Assembly: GCA_944326945.1 (NCBI GenBank)
Contig: CALVFY010000005.1
Location: 49,790 to 113,789, forward strand
Reading direction: 5' to 3'
Length of the DNA stretch: 64,000 bases
From: an uncultured Rikenellaceae bacterium
GTDB lineage: Bacteria > Bacteroidota > Bacteroidia > Bacteroidales > Rikenellaceae
This document shows positions 15,979-24,679 of the stretch, piece after piece (position 1 is the stretch's first letter; every line of letters starts with the position of its first letter). A model generated the notes under the pieces. That model worked only from the letters and a program-made list of their open reading frames with translations, did not search any database and was not told the origin of the DNA. A program made the position numbers and the translations under genes.

Positions 15979-18075
15979 CTATTTGCTTTCTTTCCATACG
16001 ATTACTCCTGCTGCAGGGGTTTCCGGTATTCCTATCAGTATCTGGGCATTTGCGGGAATTGGAAACCGATAAGGCTCCGATGTGTAGTTGAGACCGAACC
16101 AGAATCCGTCCCTCCATTCCAGGATTATCCCTTCCGGCAGGTCGTAAATCTCCCCTCTGTTTTTATATATTCTCCGTAATACCTCTTTTTCCAACCGGCT
16201 GTCGTCGCTGTCTACTCCGATATAAGTTACACTCCCTTTGCCTGTTTTTTTATGCAGTACCGCTGCGGATCCGGCATAGAACTGGTCGTTATGGACGGCC
16301 CATGTTTCAGAGGTTCTGTCCGGCTGGAGTACATCCGCCCAGTTGTTCCACGTGAAAATATCCGAATCCATCTTCACCGATGCCCATATATCCGGGGGTA
16401 AATGATCGAAAAACAATTCTCGAGCTCCAATGAGTTTGTATATCGGCTCCGAAAGTTTAGCCTCCCACAGATGCGCATTACGGTTTTTTTGTCCTGTCCG
16501 GCATGTCAATACCAAATGGCCGCCCTCTTCTACATATTTCCTCCAACGGTCGATAAGGGTTTTGTCCAGTAGCTGAAAGGCCGGTACGACCAGCACGGGC
16601 CATTTTGAAAAGTCTGCGTTTTCTCCGATTATATCCACCGGTGCGGCGAACGATTTGACGATATTATAGTATTTATCGTAATGGACGACCGTATTCCATT
16701 GTTCGGTCTGGGGCTGGAAATCCATTTCCCAGCGATTGTCCGGATTTACGAGTATCGCTGTCCGTATCTTTTCGAGCTTTGGGGGCATCCGGGCCTCGGG
16801 ATTATAATTACGGCGGAGGATACTGAGTTCCCTGTTGAACCGTACTATCTCCTCTCCCGTACGGCTCACGCTGATTCCGTCGGTCTGCATGGTTCCGTAG
16901 TGGTACTGCTCGCTGCCTTTGAGCGGCTGCCGGAAACGGTAATGGCATACCAGTTTATTGCCGCCTGCAAGAATGTGGTAGTACCACAACCGCACCGCAC
17001 CGGGATAGGTCTGAGGGTTATACACGCCCCAGTTAACCTGTCCGGGTTGTATCTCCATCACGCCGGTTACTCCCTTGAAATTCCGGTACAGATCGTTATT
17101 CCAACCGATCATTTCGGGTTTCGATATCCGAAATCCCTGGCCACCGTGTCCTATATTCAAACCATGCACCAGATATCGCGTGTAGGTAGGAAAGTCCAAG
17201 TGATCCATCCGTGCGGGATCCACTTGTGCATGGGCAGGCATGGTGTTGGATGTTATCCACTGGCCTTCGGATATATGCCGTCGCAGTATATCCGCCTGAA
17301 AGTTTATAAAAGACGCCGCCATATCAGCGGTGTACCGTTTAAAATCGAGCATTGCGTGAGGATTTGCCTTCCCCGCTAACCGCTCCGGATTGGGAATGAC
17401 AATCTGGTCGAAACTACCGTATGTTTCACTCCAGAAAGCCGTGCCCCACGCCTCGTTAAGCACCTCTATCCCGCCGTATTTGTCCCGCAACCACCCGATG
17501 AACTTTCTCCGGTTGTTTTCGCTGTATTCATAACTGTATTTATAGTGCGACGGTTCGTTGTCTATCTGCCAGCCTATGACGGCAGGATTGTTCCCATAAC
17601 GTTTTGCCAGGACGGCGACTATTTTCTCCACATAACTCCGGTAGGTATCGCTCGCCCATGAGGCCGGTTGCCGTGCCCCGTGTTGCAGGCTCTGCCCACC
17701 ATCCGTAACACACATAATATCGGGGTGTTTTTCGCTCAACCATACCGGAGGGATGGCTGACGGGGTACACAGTATGATTTTCAGCCCGTATTTTTGGGAC
17801 AGCCTTATCGCCTCGTCGAGCCACACAAAGTCATACATGCCTTCACGCGGCTCCATAAACGCCCATGCAAACTCTCCGAAATGTATAAACTCGAAACCCA
17901 ATGCGGCGATCTTTTTTATATCCCTTTCCCATTGGTCCGACGGCCACTGTTCGGGATAATAGTACGTACCCGACAGTATGAGATCTTTCCTGTCGAAGAA
18001 ACGCTGCGGATGTTCAGCCTTACCGGCCAGCAGGGTAAAAATAAGCGATAAAGAGAGTAAACACGATCTTTTCAT
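15979..18075 (-). CDS. GH42 beta-galactosidase, secreted
   Basis: 698 residues with a signal peptide (to about Ala20). The GH42 TIM barrel opens YYYPEQWPSDQWERDIKKIA. The acid/base Glu174 is in GWQIDNEPSHYKYS and the nucleophile Glu341 in GVTGVMEIQPGQVNWG; a trimerisation domain and C-terminal beta domain follow. GH42 enzymes remove terminal beta-galactose. It is the last gene of the sialoglycan operon, starting 2 nt after the DUF4886 stop, and probably trims galactose exposed after desialylation. Confidence 0.93.
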   Translation of the reverse strand: MKRSCLLSLSLIFTLLAGKAEHPQRFFDRKDLILSGTYYYPEQWPSDQWERDIKKIAALGFEFIHFGEFAWAFMEPREGMYDFVWLDEAIRLSQKYGLKIILCTPSAIPPVWLSEKHPDIMCVTDGGQSLQHGARQPASWASDTYRSYVEKIVAVLAKRYGNNPAVIGWQIDNEPSHYKYSYEYSENNRRKFIGWLRDKYGGIEVLNEAWGTAFWSETYGSFDQIVIPNPERLAGKANPHAMLDFKRYTADMAASFINFQADILRRHISEGQWITSNTMPAHAQVDPARMDHLDFPTYTRYLVHGLNIGHGGQGFRISKPEMIGWNNDLYRNFKGVTGVMEIQPGQVNWGVYNPQTYPGAVRLWYYHILAGGNKLVCHYRFRQPLKGSEQYHYGTMQTDGISVSRTGEEIVRFNRELSILRRNYNPEARMPPKLEKIRTAILVNPDNRWEMDFQPQTEQWNTVVHYDKYYNIVKSFAAPVDIIGENADFSKWPVLVVPAFQLLDKTLIDRWRKYVEEGGHLVLTCRTGQKNRNAHLWEAKLSEPIYKLIGARELFFDHLPPDIWASVKMDSDIFTWNNWADVLQPDRTSETWAVHNDQFYAGSAAVLHKKTGKGSVTYIGVDSDDSRLEKEVLRRIYKNRGEIYDLPEGIILEWRDGFWFGLNYTSEPYRFPIPANAQILIGIPETPAAGVIVWKESK

Positions 18076-18077
18076 AT

Positions 18078-19169
18078 TCAGAATGTTTTCATGTCGGTGA
18101 TTACTTCGGGGGCTTTCACCGCATAGTGCGCCGCATACCGGGCGATGCGTTTTTCCTTCTCGGAGATCGTATCCGGAAAGTAAGGATTTTCTACGACGTC
18201 TCTATTGAATATTTTTTCAAACCATGTGCAGGCCGCGGTATACCGTCCGTAAGTACGTTGCAAATGGAACCCGTCGCGGCAAAACGTATCGCCGAGAGAG
18301 CTCGTCCGGCCATTCTGAATGGCTGTTCCGCACGGAATGACAAGGTCGATTCCGTTCAGACGTGCTACCCTGGAGACGCAATCCACGACATCCTTATACA
18401 TCTTCATCTGGTCCTTACCGTAGTCGGCGAAACGTTTGTGTGTCGAATTTTCGGCATAGGCCCACGTCTGGTGGATCATCAGCGTGGTATTGCCTGTGTG
18501 CGGGCTCTTTTCCCGGACATGGCGGATAAGTTGTGGCAGGCTCTTTTCCCAGGAAGAAAATTTACCGGCCAGATAGCTGACCTGCTGCAAACTTATATAA
18601 TTCCAAGACTCGTCGTTCAACGCCTCGTCCAGGGAGGTGTTCGGACGTGTAGTCAACTTTCCGTCCGGTCCTATTTTGCGGTAGCTGTAAGCCGGGGCAT
18701 CGCTGCGGGCATTCGCCAGATGGGTTTCGAGCGAGCACCCTCCGATAAACAGATTGCCTACGACGATCTCTATCCCTTCAGCCCTGGCCAGTTCGTAAAG
18801 GTAATTTTGCACGGCATCCTCCGAAAAACTGTTTCCGATCGCTAGGATCCTGATCGTTTTCGGGACAACTCTGACGGGGTACGATATGGATCGTTTCTTC
18901 CCCGAAGTAATCGACGAGACTCCTTCCGCCATCCCGATAATGGTAAGCGTACCGTTGTCCTTTACGGATAAAATGGCGACATTGTCGTTTTCCGTGTGCC
19001 ACTTTCCCGACGGTTTTTCGTCCGGCGTCGGGGAGAACGAAACTCTCTCCCCGATGCCGATGACGATTTCTGCCGGCTGTATGTCCGAATTCTGAGCCGG
19101 TGCAACCGGTATGTTTGCGACAAAGATTGCGAGCGTCGTAAACAAACGTATATAAATCCGTTTTTTCAT
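18078..19169 (-). CDS. DUF4886 SGNH-hydrolase-like protein with N-terminal Ig-like domain
   Basis: 363 residues. Signal peptide 1-25 (NIPVAPAQ), then a Big2-like domain (about 30-105: VIGIGERVSFSPTPDEKPSG). The DUF4886 domain (about 108-345) opens RILAIGNSFSEDAVQNYLYE, an SGNH block-I GNSFS with predicted Ser nucleophile, and closes with FCRDGFHLQRTYGRY carrying the Asp-x-x-His pair. Such proteins are predicted carbohydrate esterases. In this operon it could be a glycan deacetylase complementing the sialate O-acetylesterase; the substrate is not known. Confidence 0.8.
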   Translation of the reverse strand: MKKRIYIRLFTTLAIFVANIPVAPAQNSDIQPAEIVIGIGERVSFSPTPDEKPSGKWHTENDNVAILSVKDNGTLTIIGMAEGVSSITSGKKRSISYPVRVVPKTIRILAIGNSFSEDAVQNYLYELARAEGIEIVVGNLFIGGCSLETHLANARSDAPAYSYRKIGPDGKLTTRPNTSLDEALNDESWNYISLQQVSYLAGKFSSWEKSLPQLIRHVREKSPHTGNTTLMIHQTWAYAENSTHKRFADYGKDQMKMYKDVVDCVSRVARLNGIDLVIPCGTAIQNGRTSSLGDTFCRDGFHLQRTYGRYTAACTWFEKIFNRDVVENPYFPDTISEKEKRIARYAAHYAVKAPEVITDMKTF

Positions 19170-19193
19170 GGGATTGCCGCGGTATCAATTAAA

Positions 19194-20609
19194 TTAATAG
19201 GCTTCCTCCAGCCGGATGTTAGTCAGCAGCAGGCGCATCCGTGCCGTGAGGTCTCCTCCGGTAAACAGGATTTGGGTCTGGGGCGTCGCTCCGTAAACCA
19301 TGGCTTCGATCTTGTTCCAGTGGTCCGGGGCCGAAATCGGCGGCGTATCGTAAATCGTAGGATTGTCGAAAACCATATGGGTAACCTGTTGCCCTCCGTC
19401 GAGGAAATAGCCTCCTCCTTCGATCCAGATTCCCACGTCCGTATTGTTTCTGAAATTCGCTTCGATCGTCCACTCGTTCCCGGAGTAGATGTGTCCCGGA
19501 TTGGCCAGTACGGATACTTTCATGTTAAAGGTTGCGGGCGCTTCAGGACATGCCGCCGTTTTGATTCCTCCGGTGATGGGACCCGAACCCAGCGACATGG
19601 CCCAACACGGTAAACACTTGTCGTTGCCCGTGTAGAGAAGAATGCCGAACGTGGCTGTGAACTGCAATCCGGTGGAGTCGAGTGCTTGCCTGCGTTCGAT
19701 GTACTCGTCTTTCCACTCTGAATTGCTTGCAATGGCCTTGTCTATATCGCTCTGGCGGGGCATATCGCAACGCTGTCCTTTGCCGGTACCGCCGTTGGCC
19801 AGGGTGCCGTCCGGGTTGTAGGTATACCACGGAGCGACTTTTACGGATTGCAATACGCCGGAGGTGTTGATCAAATTCCAGCTCGGATTCCACCAACTGA
19901 AATCATCCACGAAAAGAATAGGTTCGACAGTGAACGAATAGGCGTTGGCCTCTTTTTTCCCCACGGCGAAATCGAAGGTGTTATAGGCTGCCGCCCTGGT
20001 CTGGGGATAGTAGGCGGCCTTTATGCGGTAAGTACCTTTGTATAAATCTTCGACCACCAGTTTCCCGTCTTCACCCGTGGTATAGTGGCCCAACGAGTCG
20101 TACCCTCCGCCTCTGACCATCTGGTAAAGGTAAAAATCTTTTTTTGCCATGCTCTGTCCGGTCTTGGCATCCAGCAGGGTAACCGTAACATCGTGAGGAT
20201 CGAAATCGCCATCCGGATCCTCGATCAGTACCTGATAATAGATCTTATCCTCCTTGACTTCGAAATCGTATAAAATATCCGGTTCCGTCCCCGGGATATA
20301 TGCGAATTCGGCCCGGTAGTAACCTGTCTGGAGTTTTACCTCAAATTCGCCCGAGGCGTCGGTGGTGAACTGGCCTATCTCTGAGATCACCTCTTCTCCC
20401 TGCGCGTCGATCTGCTTCAGGACCACCGGTTCCCCGCTACGGCGCTCCCCGCTGCGGTTGTCCACAATAGCAATGATACGGTCGAGAACGGGGCCTATGT
20501 TCACGTCGGGATTTTTCCGTTCGACATCGAGGTCTTCCTCACATCCGGAAAAGGCCAGCATACCACTCGCAAGCACGGCAAGCCAGAGCAATCCGATTAT
20601 TTTTTTCAT
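19194..20609 (-). CDS. Surface lipoprotein with carboxypeptidase-regulatory-like repeats, unknown function
   Basis: 471 residues, lipoprotein signal with acylated Cys in AFSGCEEDLD. Two prealbumin/CarboxypepD-type beta domains are suggested by repeated GEF.V.L..G.Y..E patterns (about 70-115 and 140-200). The C-terminal part (about 225-471) resembles a concanavalin/laminin-G-like jelly roll (FVDDFSWWNPSW, WTIEANFRN, MRLLLTNIRLEEAY) and may bind glycans. It occupies the position of SusE/F-type or surface glycan-binding proteins but I cannot place it in a named family. The similar sequences ERRSGEP and NRSGE in the N-terminus are simple linkers. Confidence 0.7.
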   Translation of the reverse strand: MKKIIGLLWLAVLASGMLAFSGCEEDLDVERKNPDVNIGPVLDRIIAIVDNRSGERRSGEPVVLKQIDAQGEEVISEIGQFTTDASGEFEVKLQTGYYRAEFAYIPGTEPDILYDFEVKEDKIYYQVLIEDPDGDFDPHDVTVTLLDAKTGQSMAKKDFYLYQMVRGGGYDSLGHYTTGEDGKLVVEDLYKGTYRIKAAYYPQTRAAAYNTFDFAVGKKEANAYSFTVEPILFVDDFSWWNPSWNLINTSGVLQSVKVAPWYTYNPDGTLANGGTGKGQRCDMPRQSDIDKAIASNSEWKDEYIERRQALDSTGLQFTATFGILLYTGNDKCLPCWAMSLGSGPITGGIKTAACPEAPATFNMKVSVLANPGHIYSGNEWTIEANFRNNTDVGIWIEGGGYFLDGGQQVTHMVFDNPTIYDTPPISAPDHWNKIEAMVYGATPQTQILFTGGDLTARMRLLLTNIRLEEAY

Positions 20610-20694
20610 GGGTTTATGGTTTTAGGTTGTTTTTTAATTCGTATATATTCATCTTAGACGTTTTTCGCCTCTCAACCGGTGGGGCAGAGAGGGT

Positions 20695-22107
20695 TTAAAA
20701 CAGGAAAAGCGTCGTCTGTACCGGTCTCTCGCTACCGTCGGAGGGGACATTGACCACTCCTTTACCTTTGATGTACATCGTGGTCGATCCTCCGCCGTCC
20801 AGACACATGGCGGAATGTGCTCCCAAATATCTCATGAAACGCTGCAACTGAAAACAATTCATTCCCGTTCCGGTACCCCGGCCATCGACAGCCACCATGA
20901 CGATCCTGCCATACGGAGTGCCGTCGTCGAGCTTCCCGAACGCGCTCCTGGGACTGGATGTAACATTATGGGATGTGCTGGGCGGTCCTGGAAGATCGGT
21001 ATTCAACGCATTGTCCAGTACCAGCAGAGGACCTGCGACAAGGACATTGGGGTCGGTCAGCGCTTTGGCGTTCGCATTCTGGTTCGAAGTACCCGGTTGC
21101 CGGATCTGTACCTGTTCGTATCCGTTGCTGCCGAAAGTAAGCACGGCGCTGCGAAAGGTCTTGGAGTTGCCCGGTGCGCCCTCCTGTTTCTCCTCGCCGT
21201 TTATCCTGACAAACGGATATTCCGCCAGTTCTCCTCCGTCCATGGTAAAATATCCTGCATTTATACCCACCAACGCACCGGCTGCGGCAGCCTGGACGCT
21301 GGTCTCGGTAAATGACAGGGCCGTGGCGGGAAATCCGATGCCGATCCTATTCGCCGCAGAAAGAACCGCCTCCACGATATGGATCTCCTGGATTGAATCC
21401 GAAGTAAAGAGCGGGAACGAGGCTTTGCGGTATTCGACCCCATCGCGCAATTGTTCCCGGATCCAGGGGGCGGTTACGACCCTCATAGAGTCGCATGCAT
21501 CCGGATTGTAGGTGAATGTCCGGGATGCGGTGAGGCCGGTTGCTTTGTTTTTCACGCTGATCTCCGTTTCGGTCTGCCTGAAAGAGGCCGGTGCCGGGAT
21601 CACGACGGTAAGGCTTGTTCTGGAGGCCTGTTTTACGGGTGTTTCCACACCGCCGAAAGTAACCAGATTCATCGCGGCTTCGGGATGGAAGCCCCGGCCG
21701 TTGATCTCCAGGTCGTAGCCGAATCCTCCGATCGTCTTTCCTCCGGGTTCGAGCAGGCTGCTGATGGCGATCTCCGCCTCACCGGTCGTAAAAGAGATTT
21801 TGTTGGACGACCGTCCGGCTACTGAGACGGATACATCCGCCTGCGCACCGTCTGCCAGAAAGGGAGTATACACGTGGATGACGAAATCGTACGTATCCAC
21901 GACCTCTGCCGGGGTATTCCCGAACAACACGGTAACCGCACCGGGGTTCTCACCGAAATTATAGCCCTTTACCGCACAGATCTCACCTGGGGAAGTCTCC
22001 TGTTGGACGGATATGATGTGTGGCGTGAGTTCCGGTTTCTCTTTGTCGCAGGAAACGGCTAGCACGAGTACTGTAATAAACAAAAAGGTACATCTTAACA
22101 AGTTCAT
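20695..22107 (-). CDS. Lipoprotein with two IPT/TIG domains and a phosphodiester glycosidase (NAGPA) domain
   Basis: 470 residues. Lipoprotein signal with Cys20 (LVLAVSCDKE). Two IPT/TIG domains: about 30-110 (GYNFGENPGAVTVLFG) and 112-200 (INGRGFHPEAAMNLVTFGG). The C-terminal NAGPA/DUF2233 domain (about 215-470) has GINAGYFTMDGGELAEYPF, PRSAFGKLDDGTPYGRIVMV and MCLDGGGSTTMYIKG. The family includes the human uncovering enzyme, which releases GlcNAc from phosphodiesters, and structurally studied Bacteroides homologues. It may remove phosphodiester-linked GlcNAc from glycans at the cell surface. Confidence 0.87.
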   Translation of the reverse strand: MNLLRCTFLFITVLVLAVSCDKEKPELTPHIISVQQETSPGEICAVKGYNFGENPGAVTVLFGNTPAEVVDTYDFVIHVYTPFLADGAQADVSVSVAGRSSNKISFTTGEAEIAISSLLEPGGKTIGGFGYDLEINGRGFHPEAAMNLVTFGGVETPVKQASRTSLTVVIPAPASFRQTETEISVKNKATGLTASRTFTYNPDACDSMRVVTAPWIREQLRDGVEYRKASFPLFTSDSIQEIHIVEAVLSAANRIGIGFPATALSFTETSVQAAAAGALVGINAGYFTMDGGELAEYPFVRINGEEKQEGAPGNSKTFRSAVLTFGSNGYEQVQIRQPGTSNQNANAKALTDPNVLVAGPLLVLDNALNTDLPGPPSTSHNVTSSPRSAFGKLDDGTPYGRIVMVAVDGRGTGTGMNCFQLQRFMRYLGAHSAMCLDGGGSTTMYIKGKGVVNVPSDGSERPVQTTLFLF

Positions 22108-22129
22108 TTTTTATTGTGTTTTAGGTTAT

Positions 22130-24679
22130 TCAAAGGATCGTATAGGTATAGAACCGATAGTCCGCCGGGATATCCATGCAGAACGTGATCGCTCCCTTGC
22201 CGTCCGCCGTTTTTTCCGTGGTTTCCCCGGTAAGCAAGTTTGTTAGCCGGATTGTTTTGTCCGCACAGCCCTCGAGTTCGATACGTTTCTCGCGCTGTTT
22301 GTTCGCCGCTTCGCGAAAGAGCATCAAATACCCTTCCCCGGTACCTTCGATATGGTTTCGGAATCCGGTCCAGCTCGCATCGTCCGGTTCGTCGCCGATC
22401 GGAGAGACGTATCCCCGGGCCATTTTTTCCCGCTCTTTTTTGTAGACCCCGACCAGGGAACGCACCTGTTTGCGCTCCTGTTCATTCATATACTGGGTCT
22501 CACAAAAAAACAGGGGACTTCCCATCAGGGCGATGGCAGTCGCATAGCCTTGGCTATACAGGTGGGCGTTACTTAGCTTCCGGCTGACCGAAGCCACGTG
22601 CTGTATCGAAATCTGGTATTGATTCAGGTTTGCGTAGCGCGACAGGTGCCAGGCGTCCCGAAGTACCAGATAAGGGACGTAAACGATTCTTTCGGGTAAG
22701 TTCGGTTTTCTGTTTTCCAGATATACGTTGCCGTATTCGCGTCCGTAGTATATTCCGACACGGGGAGCCACCTCGGTAAGATCCCAGTTCAGGGAGGCAC
22801 GGTGGCCGGAATGAAGCACCAATGCCCGTGCCTTGCCCATCAGAGTGTCGAGTTTTGCCTTGGTGTCCAACACGGAGAAATCGAGTTTGAAACCGATGAA
22901 ACCGCCCTGGTCGAAATTCCAGATGATATCTTTGGCAGGGGCGTTCCACGCGAACCAGATGCCCAATTCGACCCCGGCTTTCCGGGCGGCTTCGCGGATG
23001 TTTTTCCACCCTTCGGGATAGAGGGGGTAACGGCCCGTATAATCCAGTTCGGCATAGGGCGCCGGACGCCAGTATTGGTAAGTTATACCTTGCCATCCGT
23101 CGTCCACCTGCAGGATATCGATCCCCAGGTCGCGTGCCGATTCGATTTCGCGCAAGACGTTCTCCTCCCTGGCCGAATGTCTCGGATTTCGGTTGTTCGA
23201 TCCCCAGGTGTTCGACATAACTGTCAGGGGGCGAACCGGGAAACGCGCACGGTCGAATTTTTTCAGCGGCAAAGCCCTGTCCCGCCCGCTGAACAGGAGA
23301 GTCCAGTTTGCCCATCCCGTGACAAATTTGTCCGGGGTGATATCGTCCGCAGAAAACCCCAATCCCCTGTTGAATATGCCCGTCCGGTCCATGGTGAAAT
23401 CTCCCGTATCCACGCCGTACTGGTTGACGCATTTATGCGACTCTTTAAGCAGCAGCAATCCCTCTCCGTCCTGCTCGACGGAGACCGCCGATGCCAGGCA
23501 TATCCTCTCGGATCCGTCGATCGTTCCGGAACAGGTGTCCTCCCATAACAGCGGCGTTTCGCGCGTATTGCGGTTCTGCGTATCCGTGTAATAGCCAATG
23601 TAATGCCTCGTGGTACCCGAAGCTTCGAAGGGAATGTGCGCCACATACCCGTTCGGCGCCTGCGGCAGTATGCCCGTTTTTGTACCCAGATCGTTGTAGC
23701 CCACGAGTCTGTATCCATCCGGTGCGGAAGCGGTAACTTCCTGCCTGCGCCGGGGAGAAGCGAACAGGATGTCGCGTATATGGGGCCGTTCGCTTTTTTC
23801 ATATATCCATACTTCGGAAACCTGGGCAAATCCCCCTGCGACGCCGCTTACGGCGATTGTTCCCTGAGCCTCCTTTACTGCCGCGGCGGGAATATCGGTC
23901 GTAACGGTTTGCGGTTGTGCATAAGGCTTAACTTCCATATTCGATACAAGGGGAAGGTTATGTCCTGCGTTCCGGAAAAAGATATCCTGCCGGATGGATT
24001 CATCTCCTGTACCGTTCCAGAATGTAAACACGATTTTATACTCCTTGCCGGGACGCAGGTTGCCGACGGTAATCTCTATGGGTTTGTCGCTGCGTGCTAC
24101 GCTATTGTACCAGTTGGGCTGCAGCGGATTCAATGCGGAAAAGGTCGTTTTGGCTTTGTCGCTTTTATGCTCGAACGTTACCTGATCCCCGTAGGCGGGT
24201 TTTTGTTCACGGAAATACTTTGCCCCGTGGCCTTTGGCTCCCAGACGCGTCAATATTCCTCCGGCGTTGGGATAAGCCCATATTTCATATTTAACGGTTG
24301 TCCCTATTCCGGGGTACTCGAACAATGCAGTAACTCTCAGGTGCATGGTGGTGAATCCCTGGTCGTCGTCCCGGTCGGCTTCCAGTGAGACCAGACGCGC
24401 GGGTTGTCCCTCCGTAAGTCCGTATATGCACCAGTCGGGCATACCGTTGCCGGACGTGTACCATTTTTTGCCGCTGAGGTTGTTGGTCAGGCCGACCGTC
24501 TCCAGTCCACCGGGCATCAGCCGCCACTGCTGGGTAACCGGTCCGGTCGTTACGGTCAGCACGTTGCCCGAGGTCGATACCCTTGCCGCACCGAAAGTCT
24601 TGTCCAGAGCGGGAAAGACCGATGCATCGGTTCTCGTTGCCGACAGAGCCAGGCAAAATGTCAGTAAAATTTTTTTCAT
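22130..24679 (-). CDS. Clan GH-D glycosidase (GH36-like alpha-galactosidase/N-acetylgalactosaminidase-like), secreted
   Basis: 849 residues with a signal peptide to about Ala19. The N-terminal supersandwich carries an inserted NPCBM-like/CBM stretch (about 165-290). The catalytic barrel (about 485-760) shows NTWGSNNRNPRHSAREE, DILQVDDGWQ (525-529 region), GVELGIWFAWNAPAKD and predicted nucleophile Asp600 in FIGFKLDF, with NWDLTEVAP after it. Clan GH-D enzymes remove alpha-galactose or alpha-GalNAc. With sialidase upstream, an alpha-GalNAc or alpha-Gal cap on mucin glycans is a reasonable guess. Its ATG overlaps the sialidase stop by 4 bp. Confidence 0.8.
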   Translation of the reverse strand: MKKILLTFCLALSATRTDASVFPALDKTFGAARVSTSGNVLTVTTGPVTQQWRLMPGGLETVGLTNNLSGKKWYTSGNGMPDWCIYGLTEGQPARLVSLEADRDDDQGFTTMHLRVTALFEYPGIGTTVKYEIWAYPNAGGILTRLGAKGHGAKYFREQKPAYGDQVTFEHKSDKAKTTFSALNPLQPNWYNSVARSDKPIEITVGNLRPGKEYKIVFTFWNGTGDESIRQDIFFRNAGHNLPLVSNMEVKPYAQPQTVTTDIPAAAVKEAQGTIAVSGVAGGFAQVSEVWIYEKSERPHIRDILFASPRRRQEVTASAPDGYRLVGYNDLGTKTGILPQAPNGYVAHIPFEASGTTRHYIGYYTDTQNRNTRETPLLWEDTCSGTIDGSERICLASAVSVEQDGEGLLLLKESHKCVNQYGVDTGDFTMDRTGIFNRGLGFSADDITPDKFVTGWANWTLLFSGRDRALPLKKFDRARFPVRPLTVMSNTWGSNNRNPRHSAREENVLREIESARDLGIDILQVDDGWQGITYQYWRPAPYAELDYTGRYPLYPEGWKNIREAARKAGVELGIWFAWNAPAKDIIWNFDQGGFIGFKLDFSVLDTKAKLDTLMGKARALVLHSGHRASLNWDLTEVAPRVGIYYGREYGNVYLENRKPNLPERIVYVPYLVLRDAWHLSRYANLNQYQISIQHVASVSRKLSNAHLYSQGYATAIALMGSPLFFCETQYMNEQERKQVRSLVGVYKKEREKMARGYVSPIGDEPDDASWTGFRNHIEGTGEGYLMLFREAANKQREKRIELEGCADKTIRLTNLLTGETTEKTADGKGAITFCMDIPADYRFYTYTIL

